Shown here: positions 1 to 26,439 of the stretch, piece by piece
How positions within the stretch are numbered: position 1 is the first letter of the stretch
Layout of the letters: each line of letters begins with the position of its first letter
Assembly: GCF_963678635.1 (NCBI RefSeq)
Contig: NC_087067.1
Span: forward strand, 27,227,547-27,291,546
Reading direction: 5' to 3'
Origin: Symsagittifera roscoffensis
Lineage: Eukaryota; Xenacoelomorpha; Acoela; Convolutidae
Length of the DNA stretch: 64,000 bases
The notes under the pieces: model-generated
What the model was told of the DNA's origin: nothing
The model's database searches: none
Seen by the model: the letters and a program-made list of their open reading frames with translations, nothing else
Program-made: the position numbers and the translations under genes

Positions 1-249
1 AAAATCACGATAAGTCTTCCACAAAAAAATTTTTTCATTAAAAACTCCTGAAATAGGTTAATTACGCAAAAAAAAACCGGCAAAATCCAACTTGAGAAGA
101 GTTATGAGCTCTGAAATTTAAAAAAAAAACCCTCAAAATGGGCACTCAAAATTGGTAATTGATAACAAAATCTCCTTCCTTTAAAACTCGCCATTAGATT
201 TGAAAAATAAAAATTTACTGTTGTAAATAGATTTGGATCACTTGAATTA

Positions 250-530
250 GTGCCTCCAAAAGTCTTAGTTGTGCTAGGAGGGGCTTAGTTGGGTGGTTTG
301 TAAGTTGTTTTTTGCCTTCGTGCCTCCAAAAACCTTAATTGGTTAGGAGGGGCTTAGTTGTTGATAATTCATCAAGTGCAGTATTTTTTCAAGCGGCAAA
401 TTGATATTTATCACTTGAGTTCGTGCCTCCAAAAGCCTTAGTTATGCTAGGTAGGGGCTTAGTTGACTGTTTGGATGAGTTATTTTGACTTTGTATCTCT
501 AAAAGCTTTAGTTGTGCTAGGAGGAGCAAT
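250..530 (+). repeat. Four copies of a ~42-bp spaced repeat
   Basis: Four related copies start near 250, 320, 423 and 492. The consensus opens GTGCCTCCAAAAGCC and closes GCTAGGAGGGGCTTAG. Spacing is about 70, 103 and 69 bp, so this is not a simple tandem array. The last copy is the most diverged. It lies 650 bp upstream of the Polinton-like polymerase reading frame and could be part of that element's terminal or promoter region; that link is inference. Confidence 0.75.
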
Positions 531-1177
531 AAATTGTTAAGCCATTTGTATACTAAAAAAAAGAGAGCCTTAGCTTCAAAAAAAAGATGAGAACTTCAAG
601 TTCCAAAAAAGAGAAAACTTTCTCACAAAAAAAACCTAAAGCTTTTGAGGCCGATGGGGCTCGGCTCCCCGTTGGCGAGCCTGGATAGCCCTGCACAATA
701 TACGGGGTGAACTTAGAGGCACCAATAAGTAAGCCAACTAGAATAATTAATTCAAATAGTGGATAATTTAAATAGTGAGTTTTCTCAAATATATATATGG
801 CTCTAAGTGGACCTCCGAAAACTAAATAGTTCCTCTACTGCGATCGGTTGGTTGATATAATTGAAATATAGCGAACAAATGATTAGGCTTCAGTAAGGGA
901 CAAACATGCCAATGTTGAGTTGAAAACTCCAGATTGATGAATGTTGGCGAGTTAGCGCCTATCTATCAAAAGATTGTCCACGATTTAGAAAAAATTACAG
1001 TTTTCGAAACTGAAGGCATCCATAGATCAAGCCCCGAGAAGCGTAGACAACCGATATAGGATATTTCAAAACTGTTCGATAATCATTGTTGTCCAGAAAA
1101 AAACTTCGTGCTCCTACCGTCTTTACTTAGGGAAAAACTTCTTCGAGAGCTTTAGGTACAATAAAGACCAAAGCCTG
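531..1177. other. Non-coding stretch before the polymerase remnant
   Basis: No gene is seen. It contains purine-rich runs with repeated AAAAAAG blocks (545-640). A GC-rich segment at 655-690 can fold, with GGCTCG pairing to CGAGCC and GGGG to CCCC. It probably belongs to the leader of the element that follows, but no terminal inverted repeat could be identified within the window. Confidence 0.4.
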
Positions 1178-2253
1178 GTGACTCTGAAATTTTTGCCACT
1201 ACTCCCAAATCCTAGAAACAAACGCGAAAAACAAACACCCGTCACTTGTTCGACCTGCTCGAAAGTCTATAGTTCAGCGAGGAATTTAAGAAGACACGAA
1301 CAGACGATACATAAGATATTCGCAAACCCGCCACCACCAACTATCTGCGACGAATACCGAGAATCGCTGGCAACACTTGCCGAAGCTAGAAAGCATGTCG
1401 GGCTCGCTCATAACGTGACAACCGATAGTATCTGTATGTACTGTCATACAATCTTCCTCTCGGTTGAGAAGCTCCGGCAACATATGTTGAAAAAACATCA
1501 ACTACCCATTTGGAATCCCGGAAATGAGGCGGGAACATCAGCTGCTCCATAATCTGCATTTAAGGGAAAGTTGCGACGATACGAGCTGAGCAAAGAGGAA
1601 GGGGACCTGATGAACTCAACGATGCGACACAAAGACGAGATTTATGCGTTGATAGAGGAGGGACTCTGTAAATTTCAACTGCATGTGGACGTTAGTATGA
1701 TAAAGTTCGCGAACCATATAAACGAATCTGGCGATGGGGAAGTACGTAGCGAGAAGACAATGTTGTATCTGAACTCTAAGATGATCAATGTCTTCTTCAA
1801 TGGAATCGACAAGGAGACCTATTTGGAAATGATTGAGCACATAGTCAATGCCATCAATACCTTTTCTTCACACGGTAGCGGATGGATTGTGGAGCGCATC
1901 GAAAATATGACATTTTCCCCTATCCGAGCTGGCTCATACATCGACCTTCCCGGAGCTTCACCAATATTAAAACAAGGAACGATCAGAAATGTTTTCTATA
2001 TTGTTTCGGGGCTGCGTACCATGATCAAAATTCCGAGACACCGGCTGCCCTTTACCCTGCTGCAGAGCGCAGTCAGCATCGAAACCAACTAAAGATCTAC
2101 AAGCTATCCCAAGACCACATTGTAACAGTTGAAGGATGGTACGAGATGCCTATTGGATTGCATGGTATTGACAGATTTGAACGATTAAACAACTGTCAAG
2201 TTAACGTATTTCGGTTAGCATTGATTTTTTTTATCAAATCAATACTTGTTTAA
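1178..2253 (+). pseudogene. Polinton/adintovirus-type PolB, N-terminal zinc-finger part (broken)
   Basis: This is the N-terminal part of a family B, protein-primed DNA polymerase of the kind carried by Polintons/Mavericks and adintoviruses. Two C2H2 fingers are visible, at about 1240-1310 (CSTCSK with HEQTIH) and 1432-1497 (CMYCHT with HMLKKH). The next frame, 1571-2092, contains the SGWIVERIENM block and is followed, after a +1 shift near 1960-2000, by the NDQKCFLYC and NNCQVNVFR blocks, which end at 2253. These blocks occur in the same order in intact relatives. The reading frame at 1178 opens with GTG and no ATG is convincing. Frame changes and missing starts make this a pseudogene. Confidence 0.8.
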
Positions 2254-2338
2254 TTAACGGAAAACACGTAATGTTCATTCAAGAGAAACCCAAAAAAGCA
2301 AAAAACTTGTTTTCATTAGGTACAAAAAAGCAGGTGAA

Positions 2339-3666
2339 TTGCTGCCTTTGAGGGTGTCAAGCAGATACTCAAGTGACCTGTGTGTAGATCTACGACTACC
2401 CAGAAACGGTCAAACTCATCACTATGTACTGATCACAGACTTGATGAGGGTGGTGGAACATGTGCGTGGAAAGCTACACTCAGACCGAAACCAAATTTGT
2501 CGCAAATGCTTCCACATATGTTCATCCATCGATATCACTCAACATCACCAGGAAATAGGCTATCAAGATGAAGGAACGGTATTTAATGTGCCGAAACCGG
2601 GAAAGGACACTCATCGTTTCAAAAATTTAACTGCTCGTTGGTATGTACCAAGAGTTATTTACTTTTGACCTCGAATCCCTACTGCTACCCGTATACGGTC
2701 CCCAACCCGACCCTAAAAAATCTAGCACCCCAACAATGCGGTTCTAGCACCCAAACAATGGAGATTCGTCAACCATGCGGTTACGCTCTGACCGTTGTTA
2801 AATTTGGAACGCAAGAAGTTTTAAAATTTGAACTGAAGAGAGAAAACGTAATGAAGGAATTGATCGCTTCGCTCGAATCGTTGGCAAAACAAATGTATCT
2901 GGAAAAACGAAAGCATTATACATTCACTGGTGAAGCAAGTTACACGCGTGAAGAAGCGTACACTTGTTGGATATGTGAAACGGAATTCGGTGACAATGAC
3001 CAAGTTGTACTTGATCACTGTCACCATACCAACAAGTTCTTGGGGTGGGCGCATAACGAATGCAACATCAATCGAAAAACGGCAGACTATATTCCTGTAA
3101 TAGCCCATAACTTATCGAGCTATGACCTTCACTTCATTATAAAAGCCCTCTCCAACAGTAACCCTGAAAACACTTACTCGGCGATTCCCTCTACCGAAGA
3201 GAAAAATATATCGCTCACAATGTCGGTCTACAATAAACACGGATAAATCTAAATCTACACAGATAAACACGGAAAAATCAAAAAAGTGTATGAAAATCAA
3301 CGATTCATAGACTTCTATAAATTCATGCTGTCCCCCCTTTCAAAACTTGTTAAAAATTTGCCGGATGAACAATTTTTCCTATTGGAAAATTACTTTGCAG
3401 ACCTGGGTTACTCAGCAGAACAAATAAACTCTTACTTTGATAGTTTTGCAAAGTTTCGTGAAACTCAACTACCACCTCAAAGATTGTGGAACAACACTTT
3501 ACAAGGAGGTGAAGTAATTGTTTCGAAAAATCAGTACAACCATGCCGTTAAAGGTTACGCTGAAAAGCGCTTCGCTAGGCGAGTACCACGATGTGTACTA
3601 GCAACGGACGTACTACTGCTCGCTTCAGTGTTCGAAGCCTTTCGTGAAGTTTGTTACGAAACGTAA
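2339..3666 (+). pseudogene. PolB exonuclease region with internal endonuclease VII-like module (broken)
   Basis: This continues the same polymerase. Frame 2339-2668 has a CRKC...H finger remnant and runs into the Exo I block, where the sequence shifts frame so that FDLES is read out of phase. Frame 2638-3246 holds a recombination endonuclease VII-like zinc module: CWICETEF, then DHCH, then AHNECN at about 2965-3070. It is followed directly by the Exo II block IPVIAHNLSSYD. Endonuclease VII fused just before Exo II is typical of invertebrate Polinton-type polymerases. A stop at 3244-3246 and a further frame, 3286-3666 with RFIDFYKFMLSPL, complete the exonuclease half. Several stops and shifts show that it is inactive. 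Confidence 0.85.
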
Positions 3667-5861
3667 GGACTGGACTGTGCATGCTACTTCACGGCCAATA
3701 ACTTCTCGGGTGATGCTTTCTTAAAAGTCTGCAATGCAGACCTCAAGTTACTTACCGAAAAGGAGCATTTGGACATGGTGCAAAAAATGATTCGGGGAGG
3801 GATGTCATCAATATAAACACGTCGGTTTTTTAAAGCCAACAACAAATACCTCGAGGACTATAACCCCGAAGAGCCCTCTAGCTATCTATTGAAAATTGAT
3901 GCAAATAACTTACACAAAGGTATCATAAAACACTGTCCCCTTCCCATGAATGACTTCTCAATTGTTGAGGAAAGTCTCGAAGATATTTTGAAAACCGAAG
4001 ATAACTCTGAATGGGGATATATTCTTGAAGTCGATCTCAGACTTCAAGATTACTTCTCAGACTACCCGCTAGCCCCTCACGTAAACTTATCGGTATGGAT
4101 AAACTAAGTAACGAGCAACTCGCTCATAACGTGACAACCGATAGTATCTGTATGTACTGTCGTACAATCTTCCTCTCGGTTGAGAAGCTCCGGCAACATA
4201 TGTTGAAAAACCATCAACTACCCATTTGGAATCCCGGAAATGAGGCGGGAACATCAGCTGCTCCATAATCTGCATTTAAGGGAAAGTTGCGACGATACGA
4301 GCTGAGCAAAGAGGAAGGGGACCTGATGAACTCAACGATGCGACACAAAGACGAGATTTATGCGTTGATAGAGGAGGGACTCTGTACAGGAGGGACTCTG
4401 TAAATTTCAAGTGCATGTGGACGTTAGTATGATAAAGTTCGCGAACCATATAAACGAATCTGGCGATGGGGAAGTACGTAGCGAGAAGACAGTGTTCGAA
4501 GCCTTTTGTGAAGTTTGTTACGAAACGTAAGGACTGGACTGTGCATGCTACTTCACGGCCAATAACTTCTCGGGTGATGCTTTCTTAAAAGTCTGCAATG
4601 CAGACCTCAAGTTACTTACCGAAAAGGAGCATTTGGACATGGTGCAAAAAAATGATTCGGGGAGGGATGTCATCAATATAAACACGTCGGTTTTTTAAAG
4701 CCAACAACAAATACCTCGAGGACTATAACCCCGAAGAGCCCTCTAGCTATTTATTGAAAATTGATGCAAATAACTTACACAAAGGTATCATGAAACACTG
4801 TCCCATGTCCCCTTCCCATGAATGACTTCTCAATTGTTGAGGAAAGTCTCGAAGATATTTTGAAAACCGAAGATAACTCTGAATGGGGATATATTCTTGA
4901 AGTCGATCTCAGACTTCAAGATTACTTCTCAGACTACCCGCTAGCCCCTCACGTAAACTTATCGGCATGGATAAACTAAGTAACGAGCAACTCGCTCATA
5001 ACGTGACAACCGATAGTATCTGTATGTACTGTCATACAATCTTCCTCTCGGTTGAGAAGCTCCGGCAACATATGTTGAAAAAACATCAACTACCCATTTG
5101 GAATCCCGGAAATGAGGCGGGAACATCATCTGCTCCATAATCTGCATTTAAGGAAAAGTTGCGACGATACGAGCAGAGCAAAGAGGAAGGGGACCTGATG
5201 AACTCAACGATGCGACACAAAGACGAGATTTATGCGTTGATAGAGGAGGGACTCTGTACAGGAGGGACTCTGTAAATTTCAACTGCATGTGGACGTTAGT
5301 ATGATAAAGTTCGCGAACCATATAAACGAATCTGGCGATGGGGAAGTACGTAGCGAGAAGACAGTGTTCGAAGCCTTTTGTGAAGTTTGTTACGAAACGT
5401 AAGCACTGGACTGTGCATGCTACTTCACGGCCAATAACTTCTCGGGTGATGCTTTCTTAAAAGTCCGCAATGCAGACCTCAAGTTACTTACCGAAAAGGA
5501 GCATTTGGACATGGTGCAAAAAATGATTCGGGGAGGGATGTCATCAATATAAACACGTCGGTTTTTTAAAGCCAACAACAAATACCTCGAGGACTATAAC
5601 CCCGAAGAGCCCTCTAGCTATTTATTGAAAATTGATGCAAATAACTTACACAAAGGTATCATGAAACACTGTCCCATGTCCCCTTCCCATGAATGACTTC
5701 TCAATTGTTGAGGAAAGTCTCGAAGATATTTTGAAAACCGAAGATAACTCTGAATCGGGATATATTCTTGAAGTCGATCTCAGACTTCAAGATTACTTCT
5801 CAGACTACCCGCTAGCCCCTCACGTAAACTTATCGGCATGGATAAACTAAGTAACGAGCAA
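3629..5861 (+). repeat. Chimeric tandem duplication inside the PolB remnant
   Basis: The array is Y1 (3629-4118), X2 (4119-4491), Y2 (4492-4990), X3 (4991-5363) and Y3 (5364-5861). Y is the polymerase motif-A segment; LLKIDANNLH replaces the usual DANNLYG. X is a copy of 1407-1752, the zinc-finger segment that belongs about 2 kb upstream. The unit X+Y is 871-872 bp and the 1753-3628 interval is absent from it. X2 and X3 share an 18-bp internal duplication (AGGAGGGACTCTGTAC) that is absent from the original X. All three Y copies have the same premature stops, so decay came before duplication. Confidence 0.9.
3667..4107 (+). pseudogene. PolB motif A segment, first copy
   Basis: This is the first Y segment. 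After the in-frame TAA at 3664-3666, the frame continues with GLDCACYFT, as expected for the N-terminal palm of protein-primed PolB. A second TAA follows MSSI near 3815. Then comes the motif-A-like block IDANNLHKGI, containing the expected metal-binding aspartate, in an open stretch at 3889-4107. Nearly identical segments recur at 4530-4979 and 5402-5850. Confidence 0.75.
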
Positions 5862-6540
5862 CTACAGATGTTAGGGGAGATGGGGGTAACGTCGCTACCA
5901 AAGGTACCAAAACTGGTTCAAACATTAGATCCAAAAGAAGGGTACGTTCTGCACTGCCTTACATTAAAACTCTTAGAACTAGACTTAAAAGTTACCAAAT
6001 TGATTAAGGTCTTAAAATTTCGTCAGGGTAGATGGATGGAGCCGTTTGTGGATTTAAACACTCGATTGAGAATGTTAGCGCGCAACAAAATTGAAGAGAA
6101 CTTTTACAAGCTCATCGTAAATTCAGCATTCGGAAAAACTATGGAATAAAAACTAGGACGCAAAAACTAGAAAATATTTGAAAACGAAAAAGATTTGCTT
6201 CAAAAAAAAGCCTTGAGCACGATGAAAAGCTTCCAGATAATCAACGAGGAAGTTGCTAGTTTGTTTCGCCGTAAAAAGAATTTTGTGGGATAAACCCGTG
6301 ACCAATCGAAAAGATTCATGTTTTATTTCCACTACCGGCAGATGAAAGCTAATATGAATTTGGAACTATTATACAGCGATACGGATTCCTTTATTTATTC
6401 GATAAAAACCGAAGACGTATATGCCGATCTGCAAAAAATGGACGATAGTTTTGATTTTTCCAACTACCCCAACGATCACTTCTTATTCAGCAATGTGAAT
6501 AAGAAGGTTGTACTAAAATTCAAAGACGAAGTGGCCTGAA
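5838..6540 (+). pseudogene. PolB palm: motifs B and C
   Basis: Frame 5838-6149 carries the family B motif-B block KLIVNSAFGKTME, preceded by the typical LDPKEGYVLH and NTRLRMLARNK blocks. Stops follow (TAA at 6147-6149 and again near 6290). Frame 6318-6539 then shows motif C, YSDTDSF, with both catalytic aspartates intact, in the context [19 protein letters not shown] at 6537-6539 interrupts the run into KIIEEFIALKPKLYLLKYA. Order and spacing match Polinton-type polymerases. The stops make the locus non-functional unless they lie in unrecognised introns. Confidence 0.88.
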
Positions 6541-6597
6541 AAATCATCGAAGAATTCATAGCCTTAAAACCTAAGCTTTACTTGCTGAAATATGCAG

Positions 6598-6983
6598 GTT
6601 AGTATTGAAAAAAGCACCTCCCCGACTCTCCTCAGGTTTTTTTGGGTTTTTAATGAGCTCTACCGAAACAACAACAAGGTTTTAGATCTAGTTTCAACCT
6701 TTGATAGCTCTACCAAACACCCATCAAGGTTTTGGATGGGCAACCGAACGCATTAAATTTTGTTACAGCTGTTTACCTGATATAAATTTCGTCACCCGTG
6801 AAAGGCTCTGATTCTTCATTTTAAAACTTTTCTTTAAAGCCATTTTTAAAACACTACTTAACATATACGCGCCTTTGTTATTTTTCGGGCCAATAAATTC
6901 TGAATTTTCAGTTTAAATTTACCTGGGCTATTGGTTTCCGACGCTGAAATCAGTTTATGGTTTAATCTCTGGTCTTTATTTAG
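6598..6983 (+). other. Intron-like interruption in PolB
   Basis: Polymerase similarity stops at YLLKYAG and resumes at EKRSAKGVMQHSQK near 6990. The interval starts with AG/GTTAGT and ends with TTTATTTAG. It is AT-rich and has stops in all frames, as a spliced intron of about 386 nt would. An insertion or simple decay is the alternative. Confidence 0.45.
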
Positions 6984-7654
6984 ACTCCATTGAGAAAAGG
7001 AGTGCTAAGGGAGTGATGCAACACTCCCAGAAACAACTTACCTACCAGAGGTTCAAGGATACGTAATTGAGTGACGAAACCCTTCGCATATATAACTACT
7101 CTATTAAATCTAAAGCCCAAACCAATATAACCATTGCACAAAACCGACTTGCACTTTCACCCTTCGATAGCAAGCGGTTCTTGTTATTCGACGGAATAGC
7201 CATATTGCCCTTTAGGCACAAGTCTACCGAAGATAATGTGTTCTTCGAAGCCATTGCAGAAGAGAGCGAGTGGGCAAACTCTCAGTTAACATATAGTCCG
7301 ACCTATAGCAACGATAGCGGTAACAGCGATAGCGATAACAGCGGAAGCGAGCAATCGCCCGTGCGAGAATTTCAGGTCCCTGATTGGGGCTTTCTTCAAA
7401 AAAGCTACACGGAAGAAGAGCTCAAAGAAGAAAGCGCGGCTAGCAGTTCCCGAGACCCTCCGCCTATTAAAAACCCGTTCATTCTAACAGAAGAGTCTGT
7501 TAGTTCAGAAAGTCAGAAAAAAAGGAGAAAACTTGATAAAATTGATCAATCAAAACCTTGCTCCTTGAAATATCGGCTAAACTGTCTTGTTACTTGGAAT
7601 TACAGCTATGCATTTGTAAATCTAAAACATTCAGCAAACCTTGTTTTACTTTAA
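6984..7654 (+). pseudogene. PolB C-terminal end with acidic tail
   Basis: The frame resumes with KGVMQHSQKQLTYQRF, hits a TAA at 7064-7066, and continues open to 7654. The block RLALSPFDSKRFLLFDGIAI matches the C-terminal signature of Polinton-type polymerases, normally followed by a short tail. Here a serine- and acid-rich extension follows (DSGNSDSDNSGSEQS), then a basic patch (KKRRKLD). No in-frame ATG precedes this frame, so it must be read as a continuation and not as a separate gene. Confidence 0.75.
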
Positions 7655-8097
7655 ACAGACCAGCACAAAAGAGAGAGGTAATTTTAACTTACCCTTGAAA
7701 CAGGAGCAAAAAATTAGATACTAAGTTAATAAAAAGGTAAATAATAATAAGTTAATAATTAGATACTAAGTTAATAATTAGATACTAAGTTACAAAGTGG
7801 AAGAAAATAAGTTGGAAAGAAAAGTTGGAGAAAATAATAGGAACTAAATGAACAATAATTACCAAAAAATTTTAAAACAAAAAGGAAATATGAATGGTAC
7901 TTTATGTAAACTCATATTTATATTAACGAAAAGGTTTAGCTTATAGATATAAATAAGCGAAAAAACCGCAGCCGGATATGCCCATACTTATTAGTTGAAT
8001 GGCGGAAAAGTTTAGAAGGGATTAAATTTAACCACCGCTCCAGAGTAAATTTCACACCAAAGCATTTTTCCGTCCTGAAACCAGAGTATTTTTTCCG
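7655..8097. other. Non-coding flank of the PolB remnant
   Basis: No gene is seen. Short direct repeats of TTAATAATTAGATACTAAG occur at 7720-7790. The rest is AT-rich with no supported feature. Confidence 0.5.
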
Positions 8098-8232
8098 TCG
8101 GGTGTCCCTAAGGGTGGGGTCTTTCTACTTTGGGTCGGGTCATTTTGATTCTGAAAACTATAGGTGGGGTCCTTTAATTTAGGACCCCTCACTTAGGTTT
8201 TAGGACCTTTTTGACCCCCCCTAGGACACACG
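8098..8232. repeat. Small inverted-repeat element (MITE-like)
   Basis: The left end CGGGTGTCCCTAAGGG is an imperfect inverse of the right end CCCCCTAGGACACACGG. Inside, GGGGTCCTTTAATTTAGGACCCC (8166-8188) is a near-perfect palindrome, and GGGTGGGGTC occurs twice. The segment is about 135 bp and GC-richer than its surroundings. No clear target-site duplication was found, so the mobile-element reading is tentative. Confidence 0.5.
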
Positions 8233-11200
8233 GTGGATTACAAAACTACTAAGGTCAGTCAGCTAAAAATGGATATCTCAAAATTATACAAAGGGGGGAC
8301 GTTTTGGATCGGTAGGGAGTTGAATATCAGCTGTTTTATTCCATTTTTGTACCTAGCTGTTTTGCGGCTCATTGATAACTTTAGTTCTGAGTGTCAAACC
8401 TCGATAAAGGCCTGCATAACTTGGATAACTCGTTGAAAACAAATAAATTTTGTCCGACTAGATTTTTATGATAAAACTTCGCTTCAAAACTTTAGAGCTG
8501 TTTATGTTTTCAATAATCCATGAGAGATTCCATGCATCGAAACTTTAATTCAAACCACATCCCGCGCTGCATCAATTGAAAGCATTTTTAAATTCTTTCT
8601 TTGAGTTTTGGTTCCAAGCTTTTTTGGAAGTAAACTGACATGTTAGGTATCTTCATTTTCGCTGTATTGGTAGAATTTCGATAACTTTTTGATCAAACAA
8701 TGTAAATCTGCAGAAAATCTATCAAATATTGGCAGTAAAACCTTCGAAATCTGAGGAACGAATTTAGTATATATCAAAACTTGAAGAAACATTTCTTCAA
8801 AATTCTTACACAGAGGTGAAACTGCACTTCGCAAATACTAGCGAAAAAACAAAAAAGCAGCTCTATGAAGATAAATAAACAAAGACTAAGAAAAGGCCTT
8901 GAAATTTAAATATTATGCTGCGCCACAATCCCTAGACAATTTACTACACAGAGACGTACACAGAACTTCGAACGTTTCTACAATTGAAGAAAGTGGAAAA
9001 ACAATAAAACGAGCATTTTTTTCTTTTCGTGTTTAAACATATTTAAGTTTTTCAAGGGTTCTACTGGTGTTTTAACTTTGGGCATTCAAAATCTGGTGTC
9101 AGAGTCCTATCGATGTCAAAATTACTACCGGACATTTTAAGCAAAAAAAATCGGTAAATATGCCGACAGAATAGAAGCAGACAGCCAATTAAGCTACAAC
9201 ACAGCCAAAAAAATTTTGTAAAAAAAAATCATATTGGAAAAAATTGCAAGTAAAGCCCACAAGGATCCACTATAGCTATAAAATCCTGCACACTAACTCT
9301 ACATGTATCAAATTGGAAAGCATAAAACCAAATTAATTTTAAAACTAGGCATTTCAAAAAAATTGCGAGATAAAATGAGTTGGAAAATTTCTGAACAAGT
9401 TTTTATTATTGCACTGTTGTTTGAAATAATTAATTTTTCTCGGTTCCTTTGATGAAGCACAAAGGCATCTACTGGTTAATTTATTACATATCGAATGTCA
9501 AAGCATATGCTATGTGCCCCAAAGTTGAACCAATATTTGCGACTTAGGTTGGAAAAATAAGAATAGTCGTTCTATTACACTACGCCCACAAGTGTCAACA
9601 TATTTTGATCTTCAAAATTATTCAAACAAACTTGATAATTCAACTCCAATTTTTTTAAAGGCTTTTCAAAGATGGCAAAGATGGTTGTGTATGGGTGGAA
9701 CACATTGATTTTGCATTATTTGTCAATCAAACCTTTTTAAATGACTTCAACCAAAAATAAAAGTAGTAACTTATTGAACTGGTCAGCTATTTTCTATGGG
9801 ATCAAAGAGCTTCAATTAGTTACAGAGAAGCTACAATCTTCATCATACTGAGACAAAATTTGCTAATTCCAAAAAATTTTGATCAAGTTTCCAATTCAGA
9901 TATTCAACGCATTGCCCAGAAATTCGCGCTTTGTTTATATTAAGCAATGAAGAGCTAATCAAATTTGTTTTTTGTTGACATTTTTTTGGATGCAAGAATA
10001 ATGCCGGAGGATGACAGATGTGGAGTGCCTGCAAGTTTCAAGTTTTTTTTTCTGAATATAGTTGTATATGGTTTTCAATGCAATGCGTCTTCGGTGTTTT
10101 GAAAACCTTATTTGGGCTTGTTCGCTGGTTACTGCCGCATGGGCTCAGTTAAATGTCTACAAACCGTTTAGCCCCAAATCAGTTCTACTGATGATAGAGA
10201 GGCTTCAAGGGATGGGACACAGTTAGTAGAAGCAGTAACCGTAAAGTGAACAAGTTCAAGTTGTGTTTTTGAAACCGAATATGGTGCCTACGACTAGCGA
10301 GTTTCAGAAATTATGAGTGATGAATTTGAACTATGTTCTTATTTAGTTTGGTTTTTCCTACTTTTAAAAAATTGATACAGAGCTTGGACCATATGTCATT
10401 AACCTGTCTAGACAATGCCATAAATCTGCTGCTTTATGTTTATTCAAACTTAAGTATTTTTTTCCAATATTTTCTTTTTATGTTTTCAGATTTATATATT
10501 TTTACTTTTCTTTGAAGATCTCACATTTCGTAAGTCATTTGATAAAACGGGCAGTGCTCTGTAACCCAATTGGATCCGTTAACTGTCCCCTCACTGTTTC
10601 TGGTGCTTCATATTTAAATTCTCGTATATGCTTATTTACCATTAACAATGAGAAATAAATTGTTTCTTTCATATTTTTTTTAAATCTGGCCGATGAATAA
10701 AAACTATTTTCGGCTACTATGATTCCGTAGTGAACTTTTCAAACCCGTCGCAAGGAACAGAGGACGAATAATTTCTTGTACTTAAACACAAGAATTATTT
10801 AGTCAAACTAACTAGCAAAACAAAGCACAATTAAATTAAGTATTTCAATATTTCTAGCAAGTACAAAGCACCATAGATTTGCTGTGAGGTGAGTGTAATG
10901 TGAGGGCAGGGTCTAAAAGCGTATTTCGATTAGCATTTCCATTGATTGGGCTCATAAACGTTCTATTCCCATCATCTAAGGTTGATAAACCGGGCAACAA
11001 TGAATCCAGTTTGATAGAGCGGAAAAAAATTACTAAAACAAGCGCTTATATGGTTATATTTAAAATAATACAACCGTAAAATGATACGCTATCTTTCAAA
11101 AAAACAAAGGAAAACTAATATTCGCCAATGAGAACCACTCTGAATTGCTATTCATTCATGCTAATCGTAACACATCCCGTTTGGTTTTCTACTAGACATT

Positions 11201-11380
11201 AGTAATGGTCGAGTTTTGCACAAAAACACATCGGTTTGCTAACACATATGTCGATCGACTTTCCTCGAAGTTTCCAAAGTTCCACTGTCCCAGGTAAACC
11301 CGTGACTAGTGGTGTCATTTTCATCGGTATTTTAGGCTCCAACGCTTCAATCATACTCGACCGCCTTTATTCCAGTCCAC
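8233..11380. other. Gene-free intergenic stretch downstream of PHTF
   Basis: No coding sequence is supported. It contains fragments of the dispersed repeat that starts CACAGAGG(C/T)GAA (about 8811 and 8936). A pair of inverted arms lies at 10116-10135 (CTTGTTCGCTGGTTACTGC) and 10231-10254, about 100 bp apart and imperfect. The last part is presumably the PHTF 3' flank. No polyadenylation site could be chosen with confidence. Confidence 0.5.
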
Positions 11381-25837
<14,457 letters not shown>

Positions 25838-26439
25838 CTGAAAAAGCACAATATATTAAAAATAACATCCTCTAGGGCCAACAAAAACTCCGTCACCCTA
25901 CAAGTAGCACAGTAATATCATTGCAATTTAAGCATTAAAATTTACATTGTATATATATTATAATAAAAAATTTCGGGAGCGGGACGTAAGTTCATTTCTA
26001 GGTTTTAGTAGGTCAAATGAAGTGCATGATCTAAATTTTGTCTCTTTACTTCGTCCAAAATTTTAGCTCCTTGGCTTTGGCGCTTATGTTTCAGTTGTTC
26101 GAGTAAAACGTCAATCTCCTTACTTCGTTGGAATTGTTAAATCGATCACTCACTTTCTGAAGACTATATGAAAAGGAAAAACGTATAGAACTCCTTTGCA
26201 GTCTGACTATTTGAACAGCTTATAAGAAACTGACAATTTAAAATTACAACTTTTATACTAGGGAGAAATTATAAATATTAGTTTTACTCGGTATGAAGAC
26301 TGATCATTAACCACGAAATACCATTGACCATTGAAAGAGCTACTTAATGGAACTAAATGTCATTAACATTTATGCTGTTTCTTATGACGTTAAATGACTT
26401 TAAAATGTCTGATCGGGAATGACGTAGAAAAAGAAACTT
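25838..26439. other. PHTF upstream region
   Basis: This should contain the first PHTF intron, 5' untranslated exon or promoter. The only solid signal is the splice acceptor at its edge (25838-25850). No TATA box or exon could be chosen. Confidence 0.4.

Noticed and set aside
250-530. CRISPR-like spaced repeats
   Set aside because: Only four imperfect copies with uneven spacing, in an animal genome; no cas genes.
7067-7654. Independent acidic protein gene
   Set aside because: The first half matches the PolB C-terminal signature and there is no ATG, so it is the end of the polymerase remnant.
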